Shown in pieces: positions 25,330 through 34,475 of a stretch of DNA of 64,000 nt. Both the position numbers and the translations under genes were made by a program. The notes below the pieces were generated by a model. It did no database searches and had not been told where the DNA came from. It was given only the letters and a program-made list of their open reading frames with translations. How positions within the stretch are numbered: position 1 is the stretch's first letter; the number at the start of each line of letters is the position of its first letter. This stretch comes from Dawidia soli (GTDB lineage Bacteria > Bacteroidota > Bacteroidia > Cytophagales > Cyclobacteriaceae): positions 1 to 64,000 of the forward strand of contig NZ_JAHESC010000030.1 of assembly GCF_018598185.1 (NCBI RefSeq), given 5' to 3'.

Positions 25330-26982
25330 ATGACAGGATCCATTGCGTTAGACGTCGTTATCGGGTTGGTTTTCATTTACCTGCTGTATAGTCTTTTTGC
25401 CACGATTGTGTGTGAGATTGTCGCCGTGCACCTGGGGCTCCGGGAGCGGAACCTAAAGCAAGCAATCCGCAGAATGCTGGAAGACTTTCCCGAAACATCC
25501 GAAAACAAGTTTGTGGCATTTTGGAAGCATATAAAAAGAACGGTTTCTGAATTGTTTGACAACTACATGGGGCCGGCGACGTGCGTATTTTATCATCTAC
25601 CCCTTATCAAGTACTTCGCACGGAATACCCTGCAGAGTAAGCCGGCTTATATTACAAGCCAGAATTTTTCCAAGGCGATCCTTGAAATATTCCGCCAGTA
25701 TGGCGGGAGTGATGAGTTGAGTGACATCGAGAAAATTCAAAATGTTTTAAAAGGCAATGTACAGCATACAAAGGAGCTCGCGTCTTTGAAAGATATTATC
25801 AAGACCAATCCGGATACGAAAGAGCCCTACCAGCCAAGCGAGGAACGAGATTATAACGCGATCTACAAATCGCTAAAAGAACGTGCAGAGTCGATTGATG
25901 TTAACCATTCCGATCTGGATGCGGCACAGCGGATCGTCCTCCGGAGAATTTTGCAACTGTTGAAGGCCGCCAGGAAGCATCCGGAGAAAAAAGCAGTGAT
26001 ATACAGAGCGGACGAAATGCTTAATCTATTTGGCCGCGAAACACGAACGCATCTGACTTCATTGCTGAGAGATTCGAACAATGACCTGTTTAAATTCAGG
26101 TTGCAACTTGAGCAATGGTTCGAAGACACGATGAACCGCGCGTCGGGATGGTATAAGCAAAGGATACAGTTTACGTTGCTCATTATCGGCTTGATCATTG
26201 CGATCGGCTTCAATGCCGATACCCTGGCAATCGTTGGTAAATTATCGGTGAATAAAGACCTACGCGACAAAATGGTGGAAAACGCATCGCGTACGGTCAA
26301 TGATCCCAGGACAAAGCAGCTCATCGAATCTATTAGAAAAGGCAGAGCAGACAGCGCTACTGCTCAAAAGGCGAATGACGAAGCAAAGATGGATTCACTG
26401 GACGCAGTTCGACGCGAGATACAACGACAGCTTGACGATGCCAATTCGCTACTCGGGTCTGGCTGGATTACCCTTCCGGAAAGCCTCACCCTGATGCCCT
26501 GGACGAAAGAACTTGAGGCCAGGATGAAAGAATTAAAGGAAAAGAAGCTTACCGACTATGCAATACTCTACGCTATAGATTCAGTGTATGGTGAAAGAAG
26601 ACTTCACACCTCGGACAAAAAGATCTTGGAGTTTCCGAGCGGTGCAACGCCCAGCATACTATGCTGCCTGAAAACTTCAAAAGTGGATGGCCGCATGGTA
26701 TATACGGGTATCAGTAATGATGGAACAAAAATAGACGTGAATGACACTTTCGGCGGATATTGCTTGTATATACTTAGCAATATTTTTTCCGTTGCGTTCT
26801 GGGGCTACTTGCTGACGGCAATAGCGATTTCGCTCGGCGCGCCATTTTGGTTTGATTTGTTGAGTAAGTTGATTCAGGTCAGGGGGGCTGTAAAAACGCC
26901 GACGCATACAACGGCGGCCAGCTCCACGCCTGAAGATATGGGGCTGTCCCATCCGGCCCATCCGTTAAATCGAAAAGGATAA
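25330..26982 (+). CDS. Uncharacterised inner-membrane protein of the WFDxxM...GAPFWFDLL type
   Basis: ATG 25330 gives 550 residues. A membrane helix at about 5-30 is followed by a soluble, mostly helical region to 260, the motif WFEDTMNRASGWYK (263-276), and a second helix (about 279-298). A 180-residue loop with a charged coiled coil comes next, then a third helix near 485-505 running into GAPFWFDLLSKL, and a Pro/Thr/Ser-rich tail. I recall the pairing of the WFxDxM-xRxSGWYK and GAPFWFDLL motifs from a widespread bacterial family with no known function. It is six bases from the subtilase gene, so they are translated from one mRNA. It is the first gene of a three-gene cassette and is visibly more A/T-rich than the flanking core genes. 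Confidence 0.75.
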   Translation: MTGSIALDVVIGLVFIYLLYSLFATIVCEIVAVHLGLRERNLKQAIRRMLEDFPETSENKFVAFWKHIKRTVSELFDNYMGPATCVFYHLPLIKYFARNTLQSKPAYITSQNFSKAILEIFRQYGGSDELSDIEKIQNVLKGNVQHTKELASLKDIIKTNPDTKEPYQPSEERDYNAIYKSLKERAESIDVNHSDLDAAQRIVLRRILQLLKAARKHPEKKAVIYRADEMLNLFGRETRTHLTSLLRDSNNDLFKFRLQLEQWFEDTMNRASGWYKQRIQFTLLIIGLIIAIGFNADTLAIVGKLSVNKDLRDKMVENASRTVNDPRTKQLIESIRKGRADSATAQKANDEAKMDSLDAVRREIQRQLDDANSLLGSGWITLPESLTLMPWTKELEARMKELKEKKLTDYAILYAIDSVYGERRLHTSDKKILEFPSGATPSILCCLKTSKVDGRMVYTGISNDGTKIDVNDTFGGYCLYILSNIFSVAFWGYLLTAIAISLGAPFWFDLLSKLIQVRGAVKTPTHTTAASSTPEDMGLSHPAHPLNRKG

Positions 26983-26988
26983 TCGGGT

Positions 26989-28080
26989 ATGAAACTGCTT
27001 GTTAAAGACTATTTGAATGTGCGCGTAGGAGCTCCCAACGTCAATGCACCCAGTTACCAATATCTGGCCCCAGGGAGTGAAATTGAAGTGGATGGACGTT
27101 TGTACGACGGCGGTGAATTTGAAAATATCGCTACCTGGTATAGAGACGCTGCCAACAATTACTACTGGAGCGGAGGTTTTGCAAATACCAAGCCGATAAT
27201 ACCCAGGGAGTTTGACCCCGCGAAAATGAGCTGGGGGCATGAGCGTTATAATTTGCCCTTTATTTGGAGTAAGTTAAAGACCATGGGCGAAGGAATCACT
27301 GTGGCCGTTATCGATACGGGAATTGATATTCTTCACCAGGATCTGGCGACAAAGCTTCATCGTCTCTCGAAAAGTTTCGTCAGCGACGCCAAGGATATTA
27401 AGGATATCGATGGTCATGGCACAAACATGGCGGGAATAATTGGCGCGAGCGGGAGAAATAAAGTATTCGGCGTGGCGCCTGGCGTCGAGTTACTGATCCT
27501 TCGGGCCTCGGAACATCAGCGTGGCGCCAATGTAAAACTATTTGCCAAAGCGCTGGATCACGCGGCCGGTATAGACGCAGTGGACATTATTTCAGTAAGC
27601 ACGACTCTGCCCGACGATCCGGACCTGAAGACTGCGGTCGACAAATGTCATGCAAACGGAAAAACAGTGGTCGCTGCCATCGGGAACAACCGGGATATCA
27701 ACCTTCCCATGGGGCCGGATGTTGACACCTTTCCCGCATGTTATGAGAAAGTACTTGCGGTCGGAGCATTTGATCTGTCGGGACACCTTGTTTCGTACTC
27801 AAACTGGAACCGGCAGCTTGATTTTCTGGCACCGGGTGCATCTGTGCTGACTGCGGCGCTGAACGATGGTAGGAATCAGGAAAATGGTACCAGTATGGCC
27901 ACCGCGTTTACAGCCGGTTGTCTTGCGTTGATGTTTGCTTATGCAAAGGGAAAAACCACGCGGGATAAGTGTATTGAAGCTATTCTGTCAACATGCGATG
28001 ATATCGGTCCGACGCTCGGGCCGGATATTCGAACCGGAAGGGGTTTGCTCAATTTACGAAATGCAATTACCAAGCTATAA
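26989..28080 (+). CDS. Leaderless subtilase (S8 serine peptidase) with N-terminal SH3-like domain
   Basis: 363 residues without a signal peptide or propeptide. Residues 1-65 look like a bacterial SH3 domain (DYLNVRVGAP, LAPGSEIEVDG, ATWYRDAANNYYWSGG). The S8 domain has Asp109 (AVIDTGID), His143 (DGHGTNMAGI), the oxyanion Asn in IGNN and Ser302 (NGTSMATAF), so it should be active. Most subtilases are exported and made with a propeptide; this one would act in the cytoplasm unless its partner moves it. It sits between a membrane protein and an exported protein, six and fifteen bases away, which points to joint function. Its substrate is unknown. One of the neighbours is an obvious candidate. Confidence 0.9.
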   Translation: MKLLVKDYLNVRVGAPNVNAPSYQYLAPGSEIEVDGRLYDGGEFENIATWYRDAANNYYWSGGFANTKPIIPREFDPAKMSWGHERYNLPFIWSKLKTMGEGITVAVIDTGIDILHQDLATKLHRLSKSFVSDAKDIKDIDGHGTNMAGIIGASGRNKVFGVAPGVELLILRASEHQRGANVKLFAKALDHAAGIDAVDIISVSTTLPDDPDLKTAVDKCHANGKTVVAAIGNNRDINLPMGPDVDTFPACYEKVLAVGAFDLSGHLVSYSNWNRQLDFLAPGASVLTAALNDGRNQENGTSMATAFTAGCLALMFAYAKGKTTRDKCIEAILSTCDDIGPTLGPDIRTGRGLLNLRNAITKL

Positions 28081-28095
28081 AGGAGAATAAGTATT

Positions 28096-30030
28096 ATGAA
28101 AAGAATCCTACTCGTTAACATGCTTTTTTTCATGTTGTCTGCTAACGCACAGATCGCATTCCGGGATGCTAAAACCGTCCGTGAGCGTTGTGTGACCGTT
28201 ACGCATCCAAATTTTGCGTTTAAGAACGATAATGCGTCCGTTGACATTCTTGCGGGACTCCTTAAAAATTACCTGCCATTAGCGCATCGGAATAATCCCG
28301 CACTTACCACGGGTCAGGTACTGGGAGCGTTCACTGCCAACCCTTTCTTTGGAGCGGAGATTAGTCCATTGATAGCCGGGGGCGCAGGTGGTAATGCGGT
28401 GAACATGATCACATCCAGCGTTAATAAAATTGGTGGACTCAATGTTACTACTGTCGCGGACGGCATTGCCCGGTTCCTGGTGGAACGGACAAAGGCGGAG
28501 CTGGATGTATATTTTTTTGAACGATTCAAAGAATTTCTTGAGAACACCACCTATGGAAACGATCTAAAGGTGCTTTTTCCTAATACACACTCGGTAATGC
28601 TGGTGGTTGGTAGTGAAATTTACAACTATCAAATGTATCTCCAGTCGTTACGAGAGGCTTTTGCGCACGACCTGTCAGCGCTTCTCGTCAATACAAATCG
28701 CTGGATAAATCAAAATCCTCCAGGCTCTGTTGTGACGATCATTCAGGGATCTGCTTTGTATCCTTACCTTCAACTGGCGCTTCAATTGGCGGTTGATATT
28801 CAAAATGGCAAGCATCCCGGCGATATATTGAACGACTTTGCGGGAAGAGCCTATAACAACGCTGTCTGGGGTGAATTTGGTCCAATAGTAAAGGTTGCCA
28901 ATTTGGTTTCTCAATCACTCCGATCCGACGATCCAAACCGCTACTGGATTTCAGAACAGGACTTTGGTGAATTTAACGATATCACGTTTGCCCGGCTTTA
29001 CTTCGGTTTGCTTTATGAAAAAGCCCGGGAACTTAATGTTTCCATCAACGGCACACCGTTGACGAATATACTTGCCAGCGTAGCGGCACACCTCAACGGA
29101 GGTGTACAGTTCGTGGGCGAGCTTAAGCCTTTGCTTGTTCAGGGTGATAAGATCATTTCGGAGATCAGGGGGCAAAGCGAGCGCGGTATTGCCGAGAACT
29201 ACGTCCTGCTCGGAAGCACGATCTTAGACGTCTCCGAGGTGACCAACAGGCTTCTTCTGACCACCGCCGGAGCAACGTTATTTCCGGCGGCAGTTGTAGA
29301 CAACGCGCAATTCTTTTTTACCCATACGGCAAATTTACTTGCTGATGTACGAACCAGAAGCTACAGCGCCGGCGTGATCGAGCTTTCCCTGATCCTGCAG
29401 AAAATATCGGTAGACCCGAATCTTGTAAATGGTGTGATCAAATACGGGACCTTTATGGCCGGTGTGGCCGTGGCGAAGACTTCGGAAGAAGTTAAACAAG
29501 CTATCGAGGTAGTGGCGCTCCCACCGGGTAGTTATCGCGTAAAACGCGAGTCGCGCGCTAATATTTCACTAAATGCGTATATGGGCTTTTACGGAGGGAA
29601 CGAGCATATGCCGCAATCTGAAAACAAGGATAGTTTCTCGGCCGGTTTGTTTGCTCCTGTCGGTTTTGCATTCAGCAGAGGCGCCATGAAGAATAACGAA
29701 AAGAAAGGCGGAAAGTCTATCAGCATTTTCGCCTCGGTGATAGACGTGGGTACGCTGGCGGCGTTCAGGTTTAAGGATGACAATACAACTGTTTCGTCTG
29801 AAATACAGCTCGAGGATATTGTTGCTCCGGGTTTATTCTTTGTTTATGGATTGGGCAAAAGTCCGATATCGATTGGAGCAGGTGTGCAGATGGGCCCGGC
29901 GTTGCGTGATGTCAACCCGAACGGGGTGGCGGACATCCATAAAGACTATTATGTCCGGGCGGGTGGCTTCATTGCCGTGGATATACCCGTTTTCAATTTG
30001 TACAACCGGAAGGACAAAAAAACCAAATAA
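28096..30030 (+). CDS. Exported 644-residue protein with probable C-terminal beta-barrel, unknown family
   Basis: The signal peptide MKRILLVNMLFFMLSANAQ is clear. Residues about 20-480 are largely alternating helices without a motif I know (for example DILAGLLKNYLPLAHRNN and SLREAFAHDLSALLVN). Residues about 485-640 switch to amphipathic beta strands (ISLNAYMGFYGG, SAGLFAPVGFAFSRG, SISIFASVIDVGTLAAFRF, YYVRAGGFIAVDIPVFNLY) that look like part of an outer-membrane barrel. It is the last gene of the cassette and ends before the terminator of the opposite HtrA gene. I cannot name a function. Confidence 0.75.
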   Translation: MKRILLVNMLFFMLSANAQIAFRDAKTVRERCVTVTHPNFAFKNDNASVDILAGLLKNYLPLAHRNNPALTTGQVLGAFTANPFFGAEISPLIAGGAGGNAVNMITSSVNKIGGLNVTTVADGIARFLVERTKAELDVYFFERFKEFLENTTYGNDLKVLFPNTHSVMLVVGSEIYNYQMYLQSLREAFAHDLSALLVNTNRWINQNPPGSVVTIIQGSALYPYLQLALQLAVDIQNGKHPGDILNDFAGRAYNNAVWGEFGPIVKVANLVSQSLRSDDPNRYWISEQDFGEFNDITFARLYFGLLYEKARELNVSINGTPLTNILASVAAHLNGGVQFVGELKPLLVQGDKIISEIRGQSERGIAENYVLLGSTILDVSEVTNRLLLTTAGATLFPAAVVDNAQFFFTHTANLLADVRTRSYSAGVIELSLILQKISVDPNLVNGVIKYGTFMAGVAVAKTSEEVKQAIEVVALPPGSYRVKRESRANISLNAYMGFYGGNEHMPQSENKDSFSAGLFAPVGFAFSRGAMKNNEKKGGKSISIFASVIDVGTLAAFRFKDDNTTVSSEIQLEDIVAPGLFFVYGLGKSPISIGAGVQMGPALRDVNPNGVADIHKDYYVRAGGFIAVDIPVFNLYNRKDKKTK

Positions 30031-30065
30031 AGGTCGGTAAGGTAAAAAAACGGTCAGCGGGGTAT

Positions 30066-30099
30066 AAGAAAAAAGCGCCAGGTTAGTTGACCTGGCGCT
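30066..30099 (-). terminator. Rho-independent terminator of the HtrA gene
   Basis: AGCGCCAGGT and ACCTGGCGCT form a perfect 10-bp stem with a six-base loop. On the minus strand it is followed by TTTTTT, ten bases after the HtrA stop codon. On the plus strand no T-run follows, so it does not clearly serve the cassette gene. Confidence 0.9.
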
Positions 30100-30108
30100 G
30101 ATATTATG

Positions 30109-31554
30109 TTATCGAATATCGATCGGGATCTCCATCTGCTGCTTCGAACTGTTGATACCATATACATATGCCCGCCCACGATACTTGGCAAAGAACTCGC
30201 TGACTTCCTCAGGGTCTTTTACACGTTGGCGGTTCAACGCCACGATCGTAAAATTCTCGGGTATACCGATGCGTTTCAACACACTGTTGTCTTTCATCTT
30301 GAATACTTTCACGCCGTAACGTGTGGACTCGAGCTGTGCGCCGAGCGACCCATCGCTCAGGATCTTGCGTTTAATGATCTCTGTGCTGCCGTTCTGATTG
30401 ACCAGCGTGAGCGTAGCGGTATTGACCTTGTTGCTGCGCAGGTATGTAATGGTGATCTTGTCGCCGGGGTTGTGGTAGCTTAGCTCTTCTTCGAACTCGC
30501 TCTGGGTATTGATGTTGATGGTGTCTATGCGGGTAATGATATCGCCCAGCTTCAGGCCGGCTTTGATTGCCGGGCCTTCGCGGTCGAGCTGCTCGACCAG
30601 CACGCCGTTGAATGCTTTTACATTGGTGGCCAGGTCGTACTTCCTGGCATTTTCGTAGTTATACTCCACTACGCTGGTACCCAGGAAAGCTTTTTGAGGT
30701 GCGCCGTATTTTACCAGGTCGTTGAACACCTTCTTGGCAATGTCGATGGGAATGGCAAAGGCATAGCCTGTGTAAGAGCCTGTGCGGGAGAGAATAGCCG
30801 AGTTGATGCCTACCAGCTCGCCGGCTTTGTTCACCAGCGCACCGCCGGAGTTGCCGGGGTTGATGGCGGCATCGGTTTGAATAAATGATTCGATGGGGAA
30901 CTTGTCTTCCAGGATGCCGATGCGGCGGCCCTTGGCGCTGACGATCCCCGCCGTTACTGTAGACGAGAGTGTAAACGGATTCCCCACGGCAATGACCCAT
31001 TCGCCCACCTGTACGCTCTTGGAGCTACCCAACGCGGCGGCAGGCAGGTCGTTGCCTTCGGGTTGGATCTTGATCACGGCGAGGTCGGTAGAGGGGTCGG
31101 TGCCGATGAGCTCTGCCGGATAGGTGCGTTTGTTATAGTTCACTTCAATGCGCTCTGCTGTCTCCACCACGTGGTTGTTAGTGATGATATAGCCGTCGGC
31201 TGTAAAGATCACCCCCGAGCCGCTGCTGACCTGGGTGCGGTTGCTGCTGCCCTGGTTAAAGAACCAGTCCCAGTATGAATAGGAGGCACCTTGTGAGATG
31301 CTGTTGATGTATACAACACTCTGGGTGGCTTTGGCCGCGGCAAAGCTGAAGTCGACGTTGGGTACGGCGACCGTTGGGGTGGCCGAGGAGGAGGAGTGAT
31401 AGGTGAGCGGCGCGTCATAGCCTACGGCGGTGGTAAACGGCGTTTCGGCCTCGCGGGCAGCCAGGTCGGGCTTTACCACCAGGGCATAAAAAGCATACGA
31501 GCCGCCAAATCCGGCCAGGAAAGCTACGATGACAATTTTCAGGACGTTCTTCAT
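30109..31554 (-). CDS. HtrA/Deg-type periplasmic serine protease
   Basis: ATG 31554 (MKNVLKIVIVAFLAGFGGS) gives 481 residues; a longer frame to 31656 has no family match. An N-terminal membrane anchor or signal (5-25) and a Ser/Thr-rich linker lead to the trypsin-like domain with His128 (TNNHVVE), Asp157 (STDLAVIKI) and Ser236 (NPGNSGGAL). Two PDZ domains follow (about 290-390 and 400-480). It degrades or refolds damaged envelope proteins, generally under envelope-stress control. It stands divergent from the adenylase gene with 122 bases between them. Confidence 0.95.
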   Translation of the reverse strand: MKNVLKIVIVAFLAGFGGSYAFYALVVKPDLAAREAETPFTTAVGYDAPLTYHSSSSATPTVAVPNVDFSFAAAKATQSVVYINSISQGASYSYWDWFFNQGSSNRTQVSSGSGVIFTADGYIITNNHVVETAERIEVNYNKRTYPAELIGTDPSTDLAVIKIQPEGNDLPAAALGSSKSVQVGEWVIAVGNPFTLSSTVTAGIVSAKGRRIGILEDKFPIESFIQTDAAINPGNSGGALVNKAGELVGINSAILSRTGSYTGYAFAIPIDIAKKVFNDLVKYGAPQKAFLGTSVVEYNYENARKYDLATNVKAFNGVLVEQLDREGPAIKAGLKLGDIITRIDTININTQSEFEEELSYHNPGDKITITYLRSNKVNTATLTLVNQNGSTEIIKRKILSDGSLGAQLESTRYGVKVFKMKDNSVLKRIGIPENFTIVALNRQRVKDPEEVSEFFAKYRGRAYVYGINSSKQQMEIPIDIR

Positions 31555-31676
31555 AGAAATCAATATCGGTTTTGTCGTTTGGTACTGATGGAACGGGTGT
31601 GTAAAAAGTTCAGTGTGTGTCGGCAAAAATACGCATTGTTGATGCGCTTTGGCCAATTTTCTTAGTTTTGCACATT

Positions 31677-33182
31677 ATGGGAATTCGTTCGTTCTTCGCC
31701 CGGCCGATTGCCGCCTACATTGCCCGTCAGACTAAGAAATGGTCGCTTGCACCGGTTGCTTCTCAGCAAAAAGTATTCCGGTATCTGATCGGCGAAGCCA
31801 GGCACACGGCCTTTGGCAGAGACCACGGCTTTGATACTATTCATACATACGAGGACTTTAAGAAACAAGTTCCCCTACGCGACTACGAGGCCCTGCGGCC
31901 CTACATCGAGCGGGTTGTGCACGGCGAGCCGGACGTACTCTGGAAGGGCAAGCCTGCTTATTTTGCCAAGACCTCGGGCACGACCTCGGGCATCAAGTAT
32001 ATTCCCATCACCAAAGCGTCGCTTCCCAACCATTTCAACAGCGCGCGCAATGCCGTGCTGAGCTACGTGCACGAGACGGGTAATGCGTCGTTTCTCGATG
32101 GGGGGCTGATCTTCCTGTCGGGCAGTCCCGAGCTGGAAGAAAAAGCGGGTATCAAGACCGGTCGGCTGTCCGGCATCTCCAACCACCAGGTGCCCGCCTA
32201 CCTGCGCGGCAACCAAAAGCCCAGCTATGAAACCAATTGTATCGAAGACTGGGAGGAAAAGCTCGACAAGATCGTAGACGAAACTTTACGGGCCGACATG
32301 CGCCTGATCTCGGGCATTCCGCCGTGGGCGCAGATGTACTTTGACCGCATCCAGGCCCGCACGGGTAAGAAGGTAAAGGATGTATTCCCCAACTTTTCGG
32401 TATTTGTGTACGGCGGTGTAAACTTCGAGCCTTACCGCGCCAAGCTGTTCGAGGCGATCGGCAAGCGAGTGGATTCAATTGAAACATACCCTGCGTCGGA
32501 AGGATTTATAGCCTACCAGGATTCGCAGACAACGCCCGGCCTGCTGCTGTTGCTGGATACGGGCATCTTTTTTGAGTTCGTGCCGGTAGAAGAATACTTC
32601 GCGGAGAAGCCTGCGCGGCTGAGCATAGGCGAGGTAGAGCTTGGCAAGAACTATGCTCTGATCATCAACAACAACGCCGGTTTGTGGGGCTACTCCATCG
32701 GCGATACCGTGAAGTTTGTATCGAAAGATCCGTACCGTATCGTTGTCACGGGGCGCATTAAACATTTTATCTCAGCCTTTGGCGAGCACGTCATCGGTGA
32801 AGAAGTGGAACGGGCCATGAAATATGCGCTGGAAAAATTTCCCGAAGCAGCCATTGTAGAATTTACTGTAGCCCCGCAGGTGACGCCGGCTACGGGCCTG
32901 CCGCACCACGAGTGGCTGGTAGAGTTTGCGCAACTTCCGCATGACCCGGAGGCTTTTGCGCAAACGCTCGACGACGAGCTGCGCAAGCTCAACGTGTACT
33001 ACGACGACCTGATCACCGGAAACATCCTGCGTACACTTATCGTCACCCCGCTGCAGCGCAGCGCCTTCATCGAATACATGAAGTCGTTGGGAAAACTGGG
33101 AGGGCAAAACAAGGTGCCGCGCCTGTCGAACGACCGCGCCATTGCCGACGTATTAGGGGGAAAGTTTGCCGTTCGGTCATAA
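31677..33182 (+). CDS. GH3-auxin-responsive family acyl-adenylating enzyme
   Basis: ATG 31677 gives 501 residues (MGIRSFFARPIAAYI). Motifs of the ANL-related GH3 family are in order: FAKTSGTTSG (motif 1, ATP loop), SGIPPWAQMYFDRI, VYGGVNFEPYR, ETYPASEGFIAYQ (motif 2) and the motif 3 region YSIGDTVKFVS with VTGRIKHFISAFGEHV. In plants these enzymes attach amino acids to jasmonate or auxin; the role of the bacterial members, common in Bacteroidota, is unknown. No carrier protein lies next to it. The length is slightly below the plant 600 residues, as usual for bacteria. Confidence 0.92.
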   Translation: MGIRSFFARPIAAYIARQTKKWSLAPVASQQKVFRYLIGEARHTAFGRDHGFDTIHTYEDFKKQVPLRDYEALRPYIERVVHGEPDVLWKGKPAYFAKTSGTTSGIKYIPITKASLPNHFNSARNAVLSYVHETGNASFLDGGLIFLSGSPELEEKAGIKTGRLSGISNHQVPAYLRGNQKPSYETNCIEDWEEKLDKIVDETLRADMRLISGIPPWAQMYFDRIQARTGKKVKDVFPNFSVFVYGGVNFEPYRAKLFEAIGKRVDSIETYPASEGFIAYQDSQTTPGLLLLLDTGIFFEFVPVEEYFAEKPARLSIGEVELGKNYALIINNNAGLWGYSIGDTVKFVSKDPYRIVVTGRIKHFISAFGEHVIGEEVERAMKYALEKFPEAAIVEFTVAPQVTPATGLPHHEWLVEFAQLPHDPEAFAQTLDDELRKLNVYYDDLITGNILRTLIVTPLQRSAFIEYMKSLGKLGGQNKVPRLSNDRAIADVLGGKFAVRS

Positions 33183-33254
33183 GCAAACTTATGCGTATTT
33201 TTGCAGAACGTACCGGCATGTGCCTGGTCGTTTGGATCATCAATTCTATCGCAG

Positions 33255-34412
33255 TTGAGTAACAAAAAGAACATTGCCATCCTCGGCTCGACCGGCTCTA
33301 TCGGTACACAGGCCTTAGATGTAATTGCGGCAAATCCCGATGCTTTTCAGGTGGAAGTGCTCACGGCGCAAAACAACGCCGCGCTTCTGATCGAGCAAGC
33401 CCGGCGCTTTAAGCCCAATGCAGTCGTTATCACTAACGAAGACCATTACGAGCTCGTGCGCCAGGCCCTGGCCACCGAAGACGTGAAGGTCTACACCGGC
33501 GAAAAGGCCCTGGCAGACATTGTGCAGATGGAAACCATCGACCTGGTCATAACCGCGCTGGTGGGCTATTCCGGCTTGCGCCCCACGCTGCGCGCCATCG
33601 AGGCCGGTAAAACCATTGCCCTGGCCAACAAAGAAACGCTGGTCGTGGCGGGCGACCTGGTCACGCGCCTCGCACGGGAGAAGGGCGTGAGCATTTACCC
33701 GGTAGATTCCGAGCATTCCGCTATTTTCCAGTGCATCGTGGGTGAATTCCACAACAAGATCGAAAAGATCATCCTAACGGCTTCCGGTGGTCCTTTTCGG
33801 GGCCAGCAGCGGCCGCAGCTTGCTGCTGTTACCAAGGCACAAGCGCTGAAACACCCCAACTGGTCCATGGGTGCGAAAGTCACGATCGACTCGGCATCGC
33901 TCATGAACAAGGGCCTGGAAGTGATCGAGGCAAAGTGGTTGTTCGGACTGAATCCGGCGCAGGTAGAGGTGGTGGTGCATCCGCAATCCATCATTCACTC
34001 GTTCGTACAGTTTGAGGACGGTTCGCTCAAGGCGCAGCTGGGGCTGCCCGACATGCGTTTGCCGATCCAGTTTGCGATGACGTACCCGCATCGTTTGAAA
34101 AGCGACTTTCCACGTTTTGATTTCTCGCAATACCCGGCTTTGACATTCGAAAAGCCTGATACAGAAACTTTTCGTAATCTTGCATTGGCATTTGAGGCCC
34201 TGCACCGCGGGGGCAATATGCCGTGTGTGTTGAATGCGGCGAATGAAGTGGCAGTGGCCGGTTTTTTGCGAGAACAAGTGGGTTTTCTGGAAATGTCGGA
34301 CATTGTCGAACAATGTTTGGCAAAAATGGATTATATAGGAAATCCCTCGTACGAAGATTACGTTACAACGGATAAAGAGACGCGTCTCCGTGCGCAGGAA
34401 TTGCTACGATAA
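33255..34412 (+). CDS. dxr: 1-deoxy-D-xylulose 5-phosphate reductoisomerase
   Basis: The protein matches DXR along its length: NADPH loop ILGSTGSIGTQALDVI, ALANKETLVVAG, PVDSEHSAIFQC, TASGGPFRG and SLMNKGLEVIEA (metal and substrate binding), and a C-terminal helical domain. It makes 2-C-methyl-D-erythritol 4-phosphate, the second step of the MEP isoprenoid pathway. No ATG fits: the family N-terminus (SNKKNIAILG) is reached from TTG 33255, and the only earlier in-frame start-like codon, TTG 33201, adds 18 residues without family match. The gene is followed by rseP after 63 bases, a usual order in Bacteroidota. Confidence 0.95.
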   Translation: MSNKKNIAILGSTGSIGTQALDVIAANPDAFQVEVLTAQNNAALLIEQARRFKPNAVVITNEDHYELVRQALATEDVKVYTGEKALADIVQMETIDLVITALVGYSGLRPTLRAIEAGKTIALANKETLVVAGDLVTRLAREKGVSIYPVDSEHSAIFQCIVGEFHNKIEKIILTASGGPFRGQQRPQLAAVTKAQALKHPNWSMGAKVTIDSASLMNKGLEVIEAKWLFGLNPAQVEVVVHPQSIIHSFVQFEDGSLKAQLGLPDMRLPIQFAMTYPHRLKSDFPRFDFSQYPALTFEKPDTETFRNLALAFEALHRGGNMPCVLNAANEVAVAGFLREQVGFLEMSDIVEQCLAKMDYIGNPSYEDYVTTDKETRLRAQELLR

Positions 34413-34475
34413 AAGACCCACACGCACACTGTAATAAATTGAAAAAGAAAAGACTAACGGATTAAAAGATAACGA

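Noticed and set aside
31636-31670. TAGTTTTG at 31663 as a promoter for the adenylase gene
   Set aside because: The -7 box matches, but no TTG lies 19-21 bases upstream, and the start would fall on the ATG.
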